DNA of 45,219 nt from Smithella sp. GTDB taxonomy: Bacteria > Desulfobacterota > Syntrophia > Syntrophales > Smithellaceae. The notes under the pieces are model-generated. The model made no database searches and had not been told where the DNA came from. It was given only the letters and a program-made list of their open reading frames with translations. Below are positions 7,074 to 13,713 of this stretch, piece by piece. The stretch is from contig JAGPFC010000020.1 in NCBI GenBank assembly GCA_018056685.1, positions 3,474 through 48,692 of the forward strand, in the 5' to 3' direction. A program made the position numbers and the translations under genes. Each line of letters starts with the position of its first letter. Within the stretch, counting starts at the first letter, position 1.

Positions 7074-7799
7074 ATGAAAATATTATCATGGAACCTCAAT
7101 CATCGTATTCAATTGAAAGTGATACCTGATGCGGTACTTTCGATAATCAATGAAATTTCACCTGATCTTATTGTACTAAACGAGTATGTTGACGGTGAAG
7201 AGAGACTTTCTTTCAAAAACGGTCTTAATGAAATTGGATTCCTACATATTTCAGTATCCCAAAAGTTGAATCGTCAGAACCAAGTCTTGATCGCATCAAA
7301 AGCTAAGCATGAAAGGGGGGATTTGAATCCACCTCCATATGATGAGGCTTCAGTTTCAAATTTTTTACATGTGGTTGTACCCGCATATGACATCGAAATT
7401 GTCGGACTTCGAGTTCCAGCTTATAAAAATAATTTTGATCTAACCACATACTGGTGTAATTTGCTTGATATTATCAGATCCACGATATGTCGTAATATTG
7501 TTTTCATTGGCGATTTTAATTGTAATCCAGCTGTTCTAAGAACTCCTGGTGCGAAATGTCTCAATATTTTATGCGAAGAAAATTGGCGACTACCAATACC
7601 TAAAGGAAATTGGAGTTATGTTTCTTATAACGGACAAAAACGTTCTCGGCTCGATTATGCTATAGGAAGTCCAGAAGTTGGTAATATGTCCGGAATATAT
7701 ATTTCAAAACTTGGTTCATACGTTATCGCAGGAACTAAGGTGGAAAACCCAATATCCGACCATGCAATACTAATAAGCGAGATCAGCCCCAACAAGTAA
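7074..7799 (+). CDS. Endonuclease/exonuclease/phosphatase-fold protein (cassette 5)
   Basis: The 241-residue protein shows the EEP (DNase I-like) signature: SWNLN (5-9), catalytic-metal Glu in VLNEYVD (~37), GDFN (~147-150), SRLDYAIGS near 205 and SDHA near the C-terminus (~228). These residues coordinate metal and the scissile phosphate in the family, so hydrolytic activity on nucleic acid or a phosphodiester substrate is likely. The substrate cannot be told. No signal peptide. The start is ATG 7074, without a strong Shine-Dalgarno. The stop lies inside the attC, as in other cassettes here. Low GC compared with the following cassette suggests a different donor. Confidence 0.85.
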   Translation: MKILSWNLNHRIQLKVIPDAVLSIINEISPDLIVLNEYVDGEERLSFKNGLNEIGFLHISVSQKLNRQNQVLIASKAKHERGDLNPPPYDEASVSNFLHVVVPAYDIEIVGLRVPAYKNNFDLTTYWCNLLDIIRSTICRNIVFIGDFNCNPAVLRTPGAKCLNILCEENWRLPIPKGNWSYVSYNGQKRSRLDYAIGSPEVGNMSGIYISKLGSYVIAGTKVENPISDHAILISEISPNK

Positions 7800-7843
7800 A
7801 TCCAGCCGACGGCCGACGGCCGCGGCTGATCCCCACGTTGGCA
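7787..7843 (+). repeat. attC site of cassette 5
   Basis: CCCCAAC (7787-7793; extended GCCCCAAC) complements the cassette start GTTGGGGC, and the site ends at GTTGGCA (7837-7843). The inner arms are CAGCCG...CGGCTG, 57 bp in all. Confidence 0.85.
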
Positions 7844-7859
7844 GAAAGGATAAAGAGGA

Positions 7860-8111
7860 ATGAATCTGAAAGAAGCGCTGTATGAACGGGTGCGAGCGAA
7901 ACTGGACGAAATCGAACAGGCAGGCGCCAAGGAAATCCGCACACCGGCGCGGTGGGCGCGTCTCGAACTTCTGGCCGACATGAAAGTGGAACTCGGCGGG
8001 AAGGATAACGCACTGGTCGATGCGGCATATGTCGAATTCAAGAACGAGCTTCCAAAACAAGGCATCCGCCACATCACCGTCGGCCATGACGACATCTTTG
8101 AACGCATCTGA
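7860..8111 (+). CDS. Small hypothetical protein, first gene of a three-gene cassette
   Basis: An 83-residue, mostly helical protein that I do not recognise. The N-terminal half is charged (KEALYERVRAKLDEIEQ) and the C-terminus has a short beta-like HITVGHDDIFERI. AAAGGA lies 8-9 bases before the ATG. It is followed after 24 bp by the 318-residue gene, with no core site between them, so the two travel in one cassette (7838-9408) and are probably co-transcribed. GC content and codon use are higher than in neighbouring cassettes. Confidence 0.6.
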   Translation: MNLKEALYERVRAKLDEIEQAGAKEIRTPARWARLELLADMKVELGGKDNALVDAAYVEFKNELPKQGIRHITVGHDDIFERI

Positions 8112-8135
8112 ACAGCAGAAAGGAGTACTCATACA

Positions 8136-9092
8136 ATGACAGGACTGGAAATCGCTGGGGTAGTCAATCTCGCCGTGGGATTCTTGGAAAAGCATGGCGA
8201 CGACATAATCGGTTTTGTGGACAAGGCGATGGGGTTGGCAGATCGCGCAGTTGGCGCGATGGAAAAGACGGCAACCAGCGCGGGGGTGCAGACGGAAGCA
8301 CTCATGGCTATCGCTCGGAGTCAAGATCAACTCAAACGGACGATCAAGCAAAGCACGGAAATCCTCGGCACGCTGATCAAGTCAGAGTCGCTGGCTATCA
8401 TTGAGAAGATGGAACGGGATCGCGCACGGAGCGCGATCGACGATCTGAAGGCGGCCGTCACGGCAATGAAAGCCTTTCTTGCCGAGACCAACATCAGCAA
8501 GGAACTGACTGACCAGATTGTGACCCAGCACCTGACGCCTGTGCGTCACTACATGATCAAAGCTTCCAATATACTCGACGAGTCGGAGGACAAGAATCTT
8601 GGCAGTTGTTGCCGAATCGTTGGCTTGACCGCCTTGGTCGCCGGATACGAGTATTTGGGGCAGAATGTAGCTGAAGGGATCAAGAAAGAACTGGGTGATG
8701 AACTTCTTACTCTCCAGAAACGGATGCTCACACAATACGCTCGCTCATTGCTTGTCAGAGGCGAGGAGTTTGATTGGGAAAGAGTTCCGGAAATGCTCTC
8801 TGTCAAAGGAGCGGAGGCGCTTGCACAACGTCTCATCGGCACCGGTGAGGTGCCCGAAGAAACCGAACAGGAGTTACCAGACCCGAGAGGAATGAGCGTC
8901 AGCGAAGCCAAGGCTGCGGTTTCCGACATAGCAGACTTGGACACTCTCATTCGCTTCGTTGGACTTGAGCACATGGTTGGAAGAAAGGACAAGGCTCCAG
9001 GAGGGCGTGATTCGGTGTTGATGGCCTGCTACAAAAAATGGGATGAACTTGCCGCAGAACAAGTCCCGGAAGAGAAGGGGCAAGACGAGTGA
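8136..9092 (+). CDS. Hypothetical all-helical protein, second gene of a three-gene cassette
   Basis: A 318-residue protein of unknown function with a good AAAGGAG Shine-Dalgarno. The N-terminal ~45 residues are Gly/Ala/Val-rich and amphipathic (GLEIAGVVNLAVGFLEKHG), like helices that insert into membranes or pack in HeLo/bell-type effector domains. That is a structural suspicion only. Residues ~55-150 are predicted coiled-coil or helical-bundle. A Cys pair (SCCR) and a short hydrophobic helix (VGLTALVAGYEYLG) sit near 176-194. The C-terminal ~70 residues contain a Ser/Ala/Asp-rich helical motif (MSVSEAKAAVSDI). The stop overlaps the next start as GTGA, which implies translational coupling. 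Confidence 0.65.
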   Translation: MTGLEIAGVVNLAVGFLEKHGDDIIGFVDKAMGLADRAVGAMEKTATSAGVQTEALMAIARSQDQLKRTIKQSTEILGTLIKSESLAIIEKMERDRARSAIDDLKAAVTAMKAFLAETNISKELTDQIVTQHLTPVRHYMIKASNILDESEDKNLGSCCRIVGLTALVAGYEYLGQNVAEGIKKELGDELLTLQKRMLTQYARSLLVRGEEFDWERVPEMLSVKGAEALAQRLIGTGEVPEETEQELPDPRGMSVSEAKAAVSDIADLDTLIRFVGLEHMVGRKDKAPGGRDSVLMACYKKWDELAAEQVPEEKGQDE

Positions 9093-9298
9093 GCGCCTAC
9101 GGAACGTTCAAGGTGACGGACAAGAAGTGCGCGACGTGCAACTTCTACCAAGGCCCACGACGGTTCGGCATGCAAGCATACAAACCGTTCTACGTCTTTG
9201 CCGACGCGGGCCGGACTCCCTGCTTGGCAAATCCAAAACGGAATGTGACGGGTAACGACAAATGTCCGGCGTGGCAGAAATGGGTCAGCATCCCATAA
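9089..9298 (+). CDS. Small Cys-containing protein, third gene of a three-gene cassette
   Basis: A 69-residue protein starting with GTG at 9089, overlapping the upstream stop by 4 bases. Four cysteines (CATC at 14-17, one near 45, one near 59) could bind a metal, though the spacing fits no family I know. Tyr, Phe and Trp are frequent. Coupled translation with the 318-residue gene and the shared cassette suggest the proteins act together. Confidence 0.6.
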   Translation: MSAYGTFKVTDKKCATCNFYQGPRRFGMQAYKPFYVFADAGRTPCLANPKRNVTGNDKCPAWQKWVSIP

Positions 9299-9301
9299 GA
9301 C

Positions 9302-9414
9302 TGCCAACAACGGCCTGCTGCGTACGTCGCTAACGCGCCGCCGCAGAGGCCGAGCGTACGGCCGCGCTGCGCGCGCCCGTACGGCGAGTTGCGCGGTCGC
9401 ACTCGCCGTTGGGC
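9302..9414 (+). repeat. Long attC site of cassette 6
   Basis: TGCCAAC (9302-9308) complements the cassette start GTTGGCA. The site ends at GTTGGGC (9408-9414), 113 bp, much longer than the 55-60 bp type around it, with GC-rich arms. It contains copy 2 of the 53-bp repeat. Confidence 0.82.
9355..9407. repeat. 53-bp GC-rich repeat, copy 2
   Basis: Identical to 6885-6937. Here it runs directly into the core site GTTGGGC, which shows it is the right-hand part of an attC. Confidence 0.85.
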
Positions 9415-9449
9415 CAAAAATATAACGATATTTCAATGGGGGTACACAG

Positions 9450-10487
9450 ATGTACAAAGTAGACCTTGAAAATAAAAAACTGATTGAAATACCAGTCACT
9501 GCCTTTGGCACTCTCAACCTTAAAGAGAGATTTGATATTCAAGAATGGATAAGCGGCACGCCTAAAATTCTCGGAGAGGAACTCCTCATAATAGCTAAGG
9601 AGCTTTTCTTGCCTTCAGGCAAGCGGCTTGATCTTTTGGCCGTGGATAAGCAAGGTGCATTAGTAATTATTGAGTTAAAAAGAGATGATTCAGGAACTGA
9701 TGTCGATTGGCAGGCCATCAAATATGCATCTTACTGTTCAAGTTTTACGCAAGATGAAATTTATAAAACCTTTGCAGAATATCTCGGCTCAAATGATGAT
9801 GACGCCCAAGATAAAATTGAAGCATTTATAGACAGCGAACTTGAGGAGCTTAATCAACAGCAACGTATAATTTTGGTATCAAAAGAATTCAATTCGGAAG
9901 TTATATCTGCAGTTCTCTGGCTTCGCGAATTTGAAATTGACATAGCATGTGTTCGACTTACGCCGCACCTCGACGGTACGGGCAGTCTATTCGTAAATTC
10001 GGAGATAATAATACCGCTGCCTGAAGCTAAAAATTATATCCAGAAGAAAGAAACGAAACAAAAAGTGCAGAGGGAACCAGGAAAGAGTTCATTCTCACTT
10101 GAAAAGGCTAATCTTCCAGACGATCAGTTAAGAGAAAGAATAATACAGTCTCTCACTCGTTCGAGCGATTTAACGCCGCGTCTTCGTGCTTTCCTCGAAA
10201 TAATCGTTCAGGAACCGCGTGCTTATGAGCGCGAGGAGGTCAAGGCAGCACTTCAAGAAGCTGGCATTGGTGACGACATCGGCCAGACGGGTCGTTATCT
10301 CAGCAATATTTCTCAATTTCTAACAAAGAAATCGAATCCACACCTTAGGCAGATAATTGAATTTGAGAGTGGTGGTTTTCACGGTCAAATAAAAAATAAT
10401 TACAAAGTTCATCCAGAATTCAGGGATTTATTAATCAAATGCTTGGAAGAAACAGCATCGAAAATTAACAGCGAAGGCCAACAATAA
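9450..10487 (+). CDS. PD-(D/E)XK nuclease-like protein, DUF91/NucS-related (cassette 7)
   Basis: In this 345-residue protein the N-terminal ~180 residues contain a PD-(D/E)XK core: Asp61 in RLDLLAVD, Glu75-Leu-Lys77 in VIIELKRDD and Gln88 in DWQAIKYASY. This is the pattern of NucS/DUF91-type nucleases that act on DNA. Residues ~215-345 form a separate domain. Its middle (~250-300) is helical and winged-helix-like (RAYEREEVKAALQEAGI). GGGGG precedes the ATG at 9450. As a single-gene cassette nuclease it could be a defence or restriction-type effector, but target and partner are unknown. The last codons lie in the attC. Confidence 0.8.
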   Translation: MYKVDLENKKLIEIPVTAFGTLNLKERFDIQEWISGTPKILGEELLIIAKELFLPSGKRLDLLAVDKQGALVIIELKRDDSGTDVDWQAIKYASYCSSFTQDEIYKTFAEYLGSNDDDAQDKIEAFIDSELEELNQQQRIILVSKEFNSEVISAVLWLREFEIDIACVRLTPHLDGTGSLFVNSEIIIPLPEAKNYIQKKETKQKVQREPGKSSFSLEKANLPDDQLRERIIQSLTRSSDLTPRLRAFLEIIVQEPRAYEREEVKAALQEAGIGDDIGQTGRYLSNISQFLTKKSNPHLRQIIEFESGGFHGQIKNNYKVHPEFRDLLIKCLEETASKINSEGQQ

Positions 10488-10563
10488 AATCGAGGCGACC
10501 GGAAATAAGCTGGCGGTTTTTTTCAAACGTCGGTGCGCCGGCGCCTCATTTCTGTCGTTGGGC
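10476..10563 (+). repeat. attC site of cassette 7
   Basis: GGCCAAC (10476-10482) to GTTGGGC (10557-10563), 88 bp. The arms GAGGCGACCGG and CCGGCGCCTC pair perfectly except for one extrahelical A. The inverse core has one mismatch to the cassette start. Confidence 0.85.
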
Positions 10564-10580
10564 CGCACAATTAATCATGC

Positions 10581-10609
10581 TTGACGTTAATCACGACATG
10601 CGTTATTAT
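10581..10609 (+). promoter_or_regulatory. Predicted promoter of the higBA cassette
   Basis: TTGACG (10581-10586), a 17-bp spacer and TATTAT (10604-10609), 8 bp before the toxin start. The cassette-borne promoter would free the module from Pc. Confidence 0.6.
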
Positions 10610-10616
10610 ATGATAT

Positions 10617-10895
10617 ATGATTAGATCATTTAAATGTAAAAACACAGAAGCGCTATCAAAAGGTAATTATGTCAGGCAGTTCGATAATATTGCCAAGATT
10701 GCACGACGAAAGCTCAGGCAGCTCGAAATCGCTGGCCGACTTGATGATTTAAGGGTCCCACCTGGCAATCACCTTGAGGCGCTTAAGGGTAATCGTTTTG
10801 ATCAACACAGTATCCGAATTAACGATCAATGGCGACTCTGTTTTTGTTGGACGGATGCAGGTGCAGAAGATGTCGAAATTGTCGATTATCATTGA
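10617..10895 (+). CDS. higB: HigB family toxin
   Basis: A 92-residue RelE-superfamily toxin of the HigB type: MIRSFKCKNTEAL start, ARRKLRQLEIA, RVPPGNHLEALKG, and the central IRINDQWRLCFCW strand-turn-strand ending VEIVDYH. HigB toxins cleave mRNA on the ribosome. Toxin-first order with a downstream HTH antitoxin is typical of higBA. The start is only 8 bp from the predicted -10, so the transcript would be nearly leaderless. Confidence 0.92.
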   Translation: MIRSFKCKNTEALSKGNYVRQFDNIAKIARRKLRQLEIAGRLDDLRVPPGNHLEALKGNRFDQHSIRINDQWRLCFCWTDAGAEDVEIVDYH

Positions 10896-10907
10896 GGAGT
10901 ATCTATT

Positions 10908-11246
10908 ATGAAGAAGTTAGAACCCATCACTCCTGGCGAAATCTTATTAGAAGAATTTTTAAAGCCAATGGGGATAAGTCAGTATCGATTGGCCAAGGAA
11001 ATAGGTGTGCCAGCCCAGCGTATCAGCGAAATTATCAGCGGCAAGCGCTCGGTTTCAGCCGATACAGATTTAAGACTGTGTCGTTTCTTTGGTTTAACCA
11101 ACGGTTACTGGTTACGCGCTCAAGCCGCCCATGATACTGAGGTAATCGAGCGCTCTCTTGCCCCCATACTAAAAAAGATCAAACCTTGGTCAAAGTATCC
11201 GGCCCAACAAGACGCTGTAGCCGATGTTCGTTCCTCACACGGCTAA
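10908..11246 (+). CDS. higA: HigA family antitoxin (XRE-type HTH)
   Basis: A 112-residue protein with a HigA/VapI-type helix-turn-helix: PGEILLEEFLKPMGISQYRLAKEIGVP, then RISEIISGKR and ADTDLRLCRFFGL. It neutralises HigB and usually autorepresses the operon. It lies 12 bp after higB with a GAGGAG Shine-Dalgarno. The last ~15 codons overlap the attC (11202-11261), so the C-terminal tail (PAQQDAVADVRSSHG) is attC-encoded and is longer than in typical ~100-residue HigA. Confidence 0.92.
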   Translation: MKKLEPITPGEILLEEFLKPMGISQYRLAKEIGVPAQRISEIISGKRSVSADTDLRLCRFFGLTNGYWLRAQAAHDTEVIERSLAPILKKIKPWSKYPAQQDAVADVRSSHG

Positions 11247-11261
11247 GCTTGGTCGTTAGGC
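11202..11261 (+). repeat. attC site of cassette 8 (higBA)
   Basis: GCCCAAC (11202-11208) complements the cassette start GTTGGGC. The site ends at GTTAGGC (11255-11261), 60 bp, with TAGCCG...CGGCTA arms. It lies within the 3' end of higA. Confidence 0.85.
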
Positions 11262-11297
11262 GCGAGGTAACTATCTGGGTTATTAGGAGAAACCTCT

Positions 11298-11873
11298 ATG
11301 TCAATTGATTCGTCAAGGATTGTCTGCACTGGCTGCGACTACGAAACACGCGAGGTGTATCGCCCTATTCGGATTCGATATCAAACCACGAACGGGAGGA
11401 CCGTCGAGACGGGCCGTGCCAAAGGATGGTGTTACGACTGTGCAAGCTATTCCGATATCGAAAGAATGAATCAAGGAGAGTTGCACAACGAGTTGGTTTC
11501 AAAAGAGCGCGAACGGCTTGAGGTACGCCATCGTCAGGATGAGTTGAATCGAGGTCTCCTCTCCAACTTCCGGCATCGGCCAGAGAAGAGGCAATTGCAG
11601 GATCAACTTGAATGGTTGGACAAGGAGATAGCCGAGGTTGGCGGATTGCTTGAAATTGCGAAGAGGAGAAAATCAAAAGCAAGATGCCTAAAGTGCTGGT
11701 CTGATAGAACCGCTCCACTAAGATTTAACTCTGAAGATAATGTTGCGCATGACTTTCAGCACAAGTGCGGTGGGAACTTGCAGATCATTCATGACCACTC
11801 AGGGCCGCGATTTCACTTCCGCGTGTCCACTTATGTTCTTAACGAAGAAGGAGAATTCATTGGGAAGGAATGA
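11298..11873 (+). CDS. Zinc-ribbon/coiled-coil hypothetical protein (cassette 9)
   Basis: A 191-residue protein I do not recognise. It has an N-terminal Cys pair (CTGC, 10-13) matched by CYDC (~45-48), a charged coiled-coil (~60-125), and a second set, CLKC (~134-137) with a later HKCGGN (~155), consistent with two zinc ribbons flanking a helical hairpin. The C-terminus is beta-like. The start has a good Shine-Dalgarno (TAGGAG). No catalytic motif is visible. It could be a nucleic-acid-binding or scaffold protein. Confidence 0.65.
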   Translation: MSIDSSRIVCTGCDYETREVYRPIRIRYQTTNGRTVETGRAKGWCYDCASYSDIERMNQGELHNELVSKERERLEVRHRQDELNRGLLSNFRHRPEKRQLQDQLEWLDKEIAEVGGLLEIAKRRKSKARCLKCWSDRTAPLRFNSEDNVAHDFQHKCGGNLQIIHDHSGPRFHFRVSTYVLNEEGEFIGKE

Positions 11874-11876
11874 CTT

Positions 11877-11944
11877 GCCTAACAAGGCAAATTAACACGG
11901 ACGCTTCGCTGTCGCTCAGTGCCGCTTATTTGCTCACGTTGGGC
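11877..11944 (+). repeat. attC site of cassette 9
   Basis: GCCTAAC (11877-11883) complements the cassette start GTTAGGC and the site ends at GTTGGGC (11938-11944), 68 bp. Confidence 0.85.
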
Positions 11945-11967
11945 ATAAATATTCATTCAAGAATCTA

Positions 11968-11996
11968 TTGACAAAGTGTAGCCATTAGGCTACAGT
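11968..11996 (+). promoter_or_regulatory. Promoter with embedded operator of the cassette 10 toxin-antitoxin operon
   Basis: TTGACA (11968-11973), a 17-bp spacer and TACAGT (11991-11996). A perfect palindrome TGTAGCC-ATTA-GGCTACA (11977-11994) fills the spacer, so a bound antitoxin would block RNA polymerase directly. It ends 8 bp before the toxin start. Confidence 0.72.
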
Positions 11997-12002
11997 ACTG
12001 CC

Positions 12003-12293
12003 ATGATTGAAATTCGCAAAACCGAAATATTTGCTAACTGGATTGACAGCCTAGAAGATATTAGAGGTCGTGCTCGCATACAGGCAAGAATTGAAAGACT
12101 GGCTATGGGCAATCCCGGAGATGTCAAGCCAGTGGGTGAAGGTGTTTCGGAAATGCGTATTGATCATGGTCCCGGCTATCGGGTTTATTACATCAAGCGT
12201 GAACGTACGGTGATAATCCTGCTGGCGGGTGGAGACAAAAAGTCACAGGCAAAAGACATTAAAACCGCACTTCGCTTGGCAAGAAATTTGTAG
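12003..12293 (+). CDS. RelE/ParE-superfamily addiction module killer protein (TIGR02683 type)
   Basis: A 96-residue protein. The pattern IRKTEIFANWIDSL, ARIQARIERLAMGNPGD, VSEMRIDHGPGYRVYY and LLAGGDKKSQAKDIKTA is characteristic of the TIGR02683 toxin family, sometimes called HigB-like. These are RelE-fold ribosome-dependent or related mRNA interferases. It is followed after 9 bp by its cognate antidote. The palindromic operator upstream indicates autoregulation. Confidence 0.92.
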   Translation: MIEIRKTEIFANWIDSLEDIRGRARIQARIERLAMGNPGDVKPVGEGVSEMRIDHGPGYRVYYIKRERTVIILLAGGDKKSQAKDIKTALRLARNL

Positions 12294-12302
12294 GAGTAAA
12301 TC

Positions 12303-12608
12303 ATGGCAAGAACAGTTACAACAAAATATGATGTATCCGAGCACCTTCGCACACCTCAGGAAATGGCAGCTTATCTGGAAATGTGCATTGAGGAATCAAA
12401 AGGTGATGCGGCCTTTATTGCAAAGGCGTTAGGCGACATTGCAAAAGCTAAAGGCATGTCTCAGGTTGCGCGTGATGCCGGATTATCACGTGAGAGTTTA
12501 TATAAAGCCCTGTCCGGTGAAAGAAGTCCGGGATTCGATACTGTTCTTAAAGTAATTGGCGCCTTGGGTATCAAGTTACATGCAGCCGCTGAACATTCGT
12601 CCAAATAG
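12303..12608 (+). CDS. Addiction module antidote protein, HTH type (TIGR02684 type)
   Basis: A 101-residue antitoxin with N-terminal YDVSEHLRTPQEMAAYLE and a C-terminal helix-turn-helix (MSQVARDAGLSRESLYKALSG, then FDTVLKVIGALGIKL), the usual arrangement of the antidote partnered with the TIGR02683 killer. It would bind both the toxin and the palindrome at 11977-11994. A GGAG Shine-Dalgarno overlaps the toxin stop. It ends 2 bp before the attC inverse core. Confidence 0.92.
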   Translation: MARTVTTKYDVSEHLRTPQEMAAYLEMCIEESKGDAAFIAKALGDIAKAKGMSQVARDAGLSRESLYKALSGERSPGFDTVLKVIGALGIKLHAAAEHSSK

Positions 12609-12610
12609 CA

Positions 12611-12667
12611 GCCCAACAAAAGCAATCCTGCCGATCGCTACGCTCCGGCTGATTTTTTTCGTTGGGT
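12611..12667 (+). repeat. attC site of cassette 10
   Basis: GCCCAAC (12611-12617) complements the cassette start GTTGGGC. The site ends at GTTGGGT (12661-12667), 57 bp, of the common type with GCCG...CGGC arms and a T7 run. Confidence 0.88.
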
Positions 12668-12677
12668 ATGAATATCA

Positions 12678-12707
12678 TTGACAAAACCATATCGATCATG
12701 ATATCGT
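12678..12707 (+). promoter_or_regulatory. Predicted promoter of the vapBC cassette
   Basis: TTGACA (12678-12683), an 18-bp spacer and TATCGT (12702-12707). AT-rich repeated ATATCG and GATCATGAT motifs surround it and may form the antitoxin operator. Confidence 0.45.
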
Positions 12708-12737
12708 AGCACAAAATAGATCGATGGAGGTATTGGC

Positions 12738-12944
12738 ATGCAATCAGTAACCGTATCACCAAAATATCAAGTTGTTATACCAAAAACCGTCAGGGAGGCA
12801 TTAAATCTTCATCCCGGCCAAAAAATGCAAATTGTTGAATATGCCGGTCGTATTGAACTTATACCGGAACGCGACATCAAAGAACTTCGTGGATTTCTCA
12901 AGGGCATCAACACTGAATTCAAACGAGAGGAAGATAGGGTATGA
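12738..12944 (+). CDS. vapB: AbrB/MazE-type antitoxin (VapB)
   Basis: A 68-residue swapped-hairpin AbrB-family antitoxin: VTVSPKYQVVIPKTVREAL, then HPGQKMQIVEYAGRIELIPE, which is the canonical SpoVT/AbrB DNA-binding pattern. The C-terminal ~20 residues (LKGINTEFKREEDRV) would wrap the toxin. GGAGG precedes the ATG. The stop overlaps the vapC start by 4 bases (ATGA). Confidence 0.92.
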   Translation: MQSVTVSPKYQVVIPKTVREALNLHPGQKMQIVEYAGRIELIPERDIKELRGFLKGINTEFKREEDRV

Positions 12945-13315
12945 ATATTGTAGATTCTTCCGGCTGGCTTGCATACTTCGCCGATGAGCCTAATGCCAAG
13001 CATTTCCTTCCTCCACTGAGTGATTCGGATTTACTTGTTGTTCCAGTGATAACAATATACGAAGTCTTCAAGGTCATTCTGCGGGAGTCCAGCGAAAATG
13101 AAGCATTGCAGGCGGTCGTTGCTATGCAAAAAGGAAAGGTTGTGGAGCTAAGTACATCACTGGCAATAGCGGCTTCTAGGCTGAGCTTAGAGCATCAACT
13201 TCCAATGGCGGACAGCATCATTTTAGCAACAGCGCAAGAATTCAAAGCCATTATATGGACTCAGGATTCAGATTTTAAAAATATAAGCAAGGTTAAGTAC
13301 TTTCCAAAAAAATAA
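12941..13315 (+). CDS. vapC: PIN-domain toxin (VapC)
   Basis: A 124-residue PIN-domain ribonuclease with the acidic metal-binding residues in place: Asp5 (MNIVDSSGW), Glu41 (TIYEVFK), Asp91 (PMADSIILATA) and Asp109 (WTQDSDF). VapC toxins cut tRNA or rRNA. It overlaps vapB by 4 bp, implying coupling. The gene ends 2 bp before the attC inverse core, with no room for other genes. Confidence 0.93.
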   Translation: MNIVDSSGWLAYFADEPNAKHFLPPLSDSDLLVVPVITIYEVFKVILRESSENEALQAVVAMQKGKVVELSTSLAIAASRLSLEHQLPMADSIILATAQEFKAIIWTQDSDFKNISKVKYFPKK

Positions 13316-13317
13316 AA

Positions 13318-13372
13318 CCCACCAAATACATACAGCCGATCGCTAACACTCCGGCTGATTTTTTCGTTTGCT
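13318..13372 (+). repeat. Degenerate attC site of cassette 11 (vapBC)
   Basis: ACCCACC (13318-13324) differs by one base from the complement of the cassette start GTTGGGT, and the distal core is GTTTGCT (13366-13372), off the GTTRRRY consensus. The internal GCCGATCGCTAACACTCCGGC arms match the common type. Confidence 0.75.
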
Positions 13373-13381
13373 ACAAATAAC

Positions 13382-13409
13382 TTGACATCCGGACCGTTTA
13401 TAGTACCAT
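13382..13409 (+). promoter_or_regulatory. Predicted promoter of the yefM-relE type cassette
   Basis: TTGACA (13382-13387), a 16-bp spacer and TACCAT (13404-13409). Direct GTACC repeats (13403-13407 and 13414-13418) overlap and follow the -10 and could be the Phd/YefM operator. Confidence 0.45.
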
Positions 13410-13422
13410 ATTCGTACCGGAG

Positions 13423-13713
13423 GTGAATACAATGAATATTATAGACGATATCAAGCCAGTCACTTATCTGAAGTCGAGAGCCGCAGATTTACTCACTCAA
13501 ATTAATGAAACGCATCGGCCTGTGATCATCACCCAAAATGGTGAGCCACGAGCTGTACTGCAAGATCCTGAGAGTTATGAAAATATGCGTAATGCAATCG
13601 GTATATTGAAACTCATTTCGCAAGGAGAAACAGACGTTCGAAATGGCCGGACTAAACCGCAGCAAAGTATGTTCAACGAAATCGAAATCGAATTAAAGAC
13701 AAGGCTTAAATGA
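13423..13713 (+). CDS. Phd/YefM-family antitoxin
   Basis: A 96-residue protein, typical Phd/YefM N-terminus with YLKSRAADLLTQINETHRP, VIITQNGEPRAVLQDPESYE and a helical C-terminus that would bind the toxin. GGAGG stands before the start (an in-frame ATG also occurs at 13432). The stop overlaps the toxin start by 4 bases (ATGA). The antitoxin binds its own promoter in this family. Confidence 0.92.
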   Translation: MNTMNIIDDIKPVTYLKSRAADLLTQINETHRPVIITQNGEPRAVLQDPESYENMRNAIGILKLISQGETDVRNGRTKPQQSMFNEIEIELKTRLK

